Of a stretch of 22,242 bases of DNA, positions 19,581-22,242 are shown piece by piece. Made by a program: the position numbers and the translations under genes. How positions within the stretch are numbered: the first letter of the stretch is position 1; each line of letters starts with the position of its first letter. Source of the DNA: a virus; the IMG/VR virus record IMGVR_UViG_3300031857_001545, positions 1 through 22,242 of that record, one strand, 5' to 3'. A model generated the notes under the pieces. The model made no database searches, was not told the DNA's origin, and saw only the letters and a program-made list of their open reading frames with translations.

Positions 19581-20824
19581 TTAATCGTAGACATTTTTTA
19601 TCTCACCTATCTGGATTATCTTCTGCTGCGTATTCTGCTCTTTATTTGAGAAATAGTATAGCGGCTAATGCTCCAGAATTACGCAAACAAAATAAAAGCA
19701 CTATACTCATTTGGTTGGGCGGTGGTGCTAGTAGTATTGATATGTGGGATTTAAAACCGGGATCAGCAACAGGAGGCCCATTTAAGCCAATCAATACTAA
19801 TGTAGACGGTATTCAAATCTGTGAACATCTACCCCTGCTCTCTAAAAATATGGATAAGTTAAGTATTATCCGTAATATGAGTACTAGAGAAGCAGATCAT
19901 ACCAGAGGTAGATATTATATGCATACAGGATATGTTCCTAATCCTAATATAGACTATCCTAGTTATGGTAGTGTAATATCCCATGAATTAGAACATCTTT
20001 GTAAAGATATAGAAATTCCATTGTTTGTAAGTATTGGTGGTACTAGCACAGGCCCAGGTTTTCTTGGCATGAGTTATGCTCCATTTATTGTTAATACCAA
20101 TGGAACGGTTCGTGATTTAGATATGGGACTAGATGAGACTAGAGTTAAACAACGCATGGAAATGCTGGCAACGATTGAAAATAGATTTATAAAAGAGAAT
20201 CGCGGAGGGTTTGCCCTAGATCATGCCAAAGTATTGAACAAGACTTGGAAAATCATGAATAGTGATCAAATGTATGCGTTTAAAACTACATCTGAATCTT
20301 CACAAACTAAAGATAGATATGGCAATTCTGCTTTTGGTAGAAGTTGTTTAATGGCAAGAAGATTGGTTGAGGCTGGCATACCCTTTATTGAAGTAGATTT
20401 TGGTGGATGGGATAATCATACTGATATTTTTAATACGCTAGAAAATCAAAAACTACCAGACCTAGACAAAGGTTTGAGTGCCTTAATCGAAGACCTTCAA
20501 GATAGGGGCTTGCTAGAAAATACAACCATAATATGTATGGGAGAATTTGGTCGAACACCAAACATTAATGGTAATGGGGGTAGAGATCATTGGGCAAGAA
20601 GTTGGAGTGTTGTAGTTGGTGGAGGTTCTTTTAAGAATGGAAGAGTTGTTGGCGAAACAAATGAAAATGGCAAAGAGATTGTGGGTAATGCATATACTTC
20701 TCAAGACTTAATGGCTAGCGTATTAAGAAGTTTGGGTATCTCACTAGAGACTACATTTACTGCTAAGAATGGCAGACCAATGAAAATTGCTAATTCTGGT
20801 AAAGTTATTACAGAATTATTTTAA
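19577..20824 (+). CDS. DUF1501 protein with twin-arginine leader
   Basis: A 415-residue DUF1501 protein, a branch of the sulfatase/alkaline phosphatase fold. It opens NRRHFLSHLSG, a Tat-type signal (Arg4-Arg5), with likely cleavage near AANA at residue 32. Family segments follow in order: IWLGGGASSIDMWDLKPGS (45-63), GGPFKPI (66-72), ICEHLPLL (81-88), DHTRGRYYMHTGYVPNP (107-123), GPGFLGMSYAPF, VDFGGWDNH and GEFGRTPNINGNGGRDHWAR, ending RPMKIANSGKVITELF. It appears full length, with the conserved Asp, His and Trp kept. The family is typical of planctomycete genomes, where the function is largely unknown; phage ownership is unusual. It is ATGA-coupled to the upstream small gene and two bases from endonuclease VII. 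Export by the host Tat system is inferred. Confidence 0.93.
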   Translation: MINRRHFLSHLSGLSSAAYSALYLRNSIAANAPELRKQNKSTILIWLGGGASSIDMWDLKPGSATGGPFKPINTNVDGIQICEHLPLLSKNMDKLSIIRNMSTREADHTRGRYYMHTGYVPNPNIDYPSYGSVISHELEHLCKDIEIPLFVSIGGTSTGPGFLGMSYAPFIVNTNGTVRDLDMGLDETRVKQRMEMLATIENRFIKENRGGFALDHAKVLNKTWKIMNSDQMYAFKTTSESSQTKDRYGNSAFGRSCLMARRLVEAGIPFIEVDFGGWDNHTDIFNTLENQKLPDLDKGLSALIEDLQDRGLLENTTIICMGEFGRTPNINGNGGRDHWARSWSVVVGGGSFKNGRVVGETNENGKEIVGNAYTSQDLMASVLRSLGISLETTFTAKNGRPMKIANSGKVITELF

Positions 20825-20826
20825 TT

Positions 20827-21210
20827 ATGTCTAGAAAAATTTGTGCATATTGTGGTAAACGCAAAAATAAAGGCAGTTTTCCTAAACACACCATGTACAA
20901 AGACAATCTTGATACACGATGTAAAAAATGTGTCAAGAAACACAGCAAAGTAAGAAATCAATTACACAAAGAAGCCCCGCCAAAACCAGAGTTGTGTGAA
21001 TGTTGTGGAAAAATGCCAATCAAATGGGTTTTAGATCACGACCATAGCGATGATAGTTTTAGAGGATGGATTTGTGATCGTTGCAATACTGGTATAGGAA
21101 AATTAGGAGACTCTTTAGATGGTGTAATTAAAGCTGTAAACTATTTAATTATGTCTAAAAATAGAGTGGTGCCAAATGAATCTCCGACAAAGATGGATCA
21201 AACATCTTGA
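20827..21210 (+). CDS. Recombination endonuclease VII family protein
   Basis: A 127-residue His-Asn-His-type nuclease of the T4 endonuclease VII family, which cuts branched DNA. The nuclease zinc site is CECC (57-60) and CDRC (83-86), with the catalytic LDHDH (69-73, Asp70 and His71) and Asn87 in CDRCNTGIGKLGDS. FRGWICDRCN is the usual family signature. An additional Cys4 site, CAYC (6-9) and CKKC (32-35), precedes the domain, as in many phage versions. It lacks the C-terminal dimerisation and linker portion of T4 gp49, so it is a short form. It follows the DUF1501 gene by two bases and probably takes part in branch resolution. Confidence 0.92.
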   Translation: MSRKICAYCGKRKNKGSFPKHTMYKDNLDTRCKKCVKKHSKVRNQLHKEAPPKPELCECCGKMPIKWVLDHDHSDDSFRGWICDRCNTGIGKLGDSLDGVIKAVNYLIMSKNRVVPNESPTKMDQTS

Positions 21211-21382
21211 ACAAAATAATATGACATATATTCAGCATTTAATTTTTGCTATGTTTTATGGATCTTGTTGTTTATTAGCGGGATTATTTTTGATCATTCA
21301 TTCAGTTCTTCCGTGTTTTTTCCCAACGGCAGGGAGTGATTTAGTCAGTAAATTAAGTGAAAGATTCAAGAAACGACACTAG
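21176..21382 (+). CDS. Small membrane protein, DUF6356-like
   Basis: A 68-residue protein with one hydrophobic span (residues 22-45, HLIFAMFYGSCCLLAGLFLI and on). The pattern Y-x-x-H at the start, AG...IIHSVLPCFFP and then GSDLVSKLSERF agrees with the DUF6356 family of small phage and bacterial membrane proteins as I remember it. Function unknown. It overlaps the endonuclease gene by 35 bases and is the last gene before a promoter. Confidence 0.7.
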   Translation: MNLRQRWIKHLEQNNMTYIQHLIFAMFYGSCCLLAGLFLIIHSVLPCFFPTAGSDLVSKLSERFKKRH

Positions 21383-21393
21383 ATTGTCGATAC

Positions 21394-21422
21394 TTGACAA
21401 GGACAGGACGCTAGTGTATACT
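21394..21422 (+). promoter_or_regulatory. Sigma-70-type promoter for the DNA ligase gene
   Basis: TTGACA at 21394-21399 and TATACT at 21417-21422, 17 bases apart, in a 66-base gap. A leader with ACGGAGA (21434-21440) as ribosome binding site follows, nearly the same as the leader before the UV endonuclease gene. Unlike the other three strong promoters, it has no GCCGATA in the spacer. Confidence 0.88.
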
Positions 21423-21448
21423 GTAGGGAAACAACGGAGATATTGTAA

Positions 21449-22242
21449 ATGACTCATCACTTTGATTATGTTTGGAGAATGGTTTGTGATCTTAAGGCTA
21501 CTAGTAGTACGATTGATAAGCAGGGAATAATTGAGGATTATTGTAATTGTAGTAGTGATGCTGCTAGTTTTACTAAGAAGATTTTCCTGTATGTTTATCA
21601 TCCTTTGTGGCAATACAATGTAACCAGCGATAATCTTAAAAAGAAAAGTTCGTTGAGTGGTAAGCAGTATAATAATGTTTTTAAACTTTTGGATGATCTT
21701 AAGAATCGTATCATTACTGGTCACGATGCTATAGGTGCTGTTAATACCTTTATAGATACTCATAAAGAGTATGAGGAACTTATCCATTGTATTATTGATA
21801 AAGACCTCAAAACTCGTGCTGGAGATAAGATTATCAACAAGGCTATTCCTGACCATATTCCAGAATTTAGTGTTGCTCTGGCAGATAAATATGAACCTAA
21901 ACTTGTAGATTGGAAGGATGGTTGGTATGTTAGCCGTAAAATTGACGGTGCTAGATGTATCGCTATTGTTGATTCTGATGGGAACGCTACCTTTTATTCC
22001 CGTACAGGAAAAGAGTTTGATACTCTTGGTGTTGTTAGTGGTGGTATTAAGGCTTTGGGGATTACTGATGTAGTATTTGATGGTGAACTTTGTCTAGTAG
22101 ACGCAGATGGTAATGAAGATTTTCAAGGAGTTATGAAACAACTGAAAAAGAAAGATCATACTATTCCTAATCCATCCTTTAAAATTTTTGATATGATTAC
22201 GCACAACGAATTCTATAGTAAGAAAGGCGAAAATAATCGTCC
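21449..22242 (+). CDS. ATP-dependent DNA ligase, 5' part (runs off the window)
   Basis: The first 264 residues of a DNA ligase; no stop is reached before the window ends. An N-terminal helical domain of about 145 residues precedes the adenylation domain: motif I SRKIDGAR with Lys164, FYSRTGKEF (183-190), motif III FDGEL (210-214) and FKIFDMI (244-250). The K-x-DG-x-R signature and the SRTG segment mark an ATP-dependent ligase rather than an RNA ligase or NAD enzyme; the long helical N-terminus is like T4-type ligases. It is the lead gene of its own promoter, with codons such as AAG and GGT being frequent. It seals nicks in DNA in replication and repair. Confidence 0.92.
   Translation, partial: MTHHFDYVWRMVCDLKATSSTIDKQGIIEDYCNCSSDAASFTKKIFLYVYHPLWQYNVTSDNLKKKSSLSGKQYNNVFKLLDDLKNRIITGHDAIGAVNTFIDTHKEYEELIHCIIDKDLKTRAGDKIINKAIPDHIPEFSVALADKYEPKLVDWKDGWYVSRKIDGARCIAIVDSDGNATFYSRTGKEFDTLGVVSGGIKALGITDVVFDGELCLVDADGNEDFQGVMKQLKKKDHTIPNPSFKIFDMITHNEFYSKKGENNR

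Noticed and set aside
21353-21856. 167-codon open frame on the minus strand
   Set aside because: It spans the promoter and the N-terminal part of the DNA ligase; its translation is Ser/Ile/Thr-rich without motifs.
1-22242. CRISPR array, insertion sequence or integrase
   Set aside because: No regularly spaced direct repeats, no transposase or integrase motif and no terminal inverted repeats were seen.

Overview
The window looks like part of a large, AT-rich, lytic-type bacteriophage genome, probably infecting a planctomycete. Every supportable gene is on the + strand. There are about 60 genes in 22 kb, most under 140 codons, chained stop-to-start by ATGA, TAATG or GTGA overlaps. The recognisable products are typical of large phages: an RtcB RNA ligase, a second RNA ligase of the DraRnl/Rnl5 type, a HAD phosphatase, two metallophosphoesterases, ThyX, a UV-damage endonuclease, a zinc deaminase-fold protein, endonuclease VII and the start of an ATP-dependent DNA ligase. 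The host guess rests mainly on one gene (19577-20824), a full-length DUF1501 protein with a twin-arginine leader. It closely resembles a family that is strongly expanded in Planctomycetota. The host is therefore an inference. TAA, TAG and TGA are all used as stops in tightly coupled genes, so the standard code applies.

Layout. 1-996: five small coupled hypothetical genes. 997-1108: a gene-free gap with RNA hairpins and no convincing promoter. 1109-5705: small genes leading into a STAS-like DUF4325 gene, rtcB, a HAD-like phosphatase and the DraRnl-type RNA ligase. 5702-13563: a long run of small genes containing two metallophosphoesterases, thyX and an HExxH protein. 13578-16246: a consensus promoter driving a UVDE-type endonuclease, followed by small genes, the deaminase-fold protein and a conserved phage protein. 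16262-17395 and 17415-19066: two more promoter-led groups of small genes, several with zinc-binding cysteines. 19070-19423: a complete transfer-messenger RNA gene with a recognisable tag reading frame ending in LALAA. 19458-21382: a tiny basic protein, the DUF1501 protein, endonuclease VII and a small membrane protein. 21394 to the end: another consensus promoter and the 5' part of a DNA ligase gene that runs off the window.

How the parts may work together (inference). RtcB, the second RNA ligase and the HAD phosphatase lie within 3.4 kb and form a plausible RNA end-healing and sealing group, such as a phage could use to repair tRNAs cut by host defence nucleases. The phage-borne tmRNA would rescue ribosomes stalled on broken messages, so the window carries two separate answers to RNA damage. 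ThyX and the deaminase-fold protein fit nucleotide supply. UVDE, endonuclease VII and DNA ligase fit DNA repair, branch resolution and joining. Three of the four strong sigma-70-like promoters carry the same GCCGATA heptamer between -35 and -10, which suggests one shared regulator for those units.
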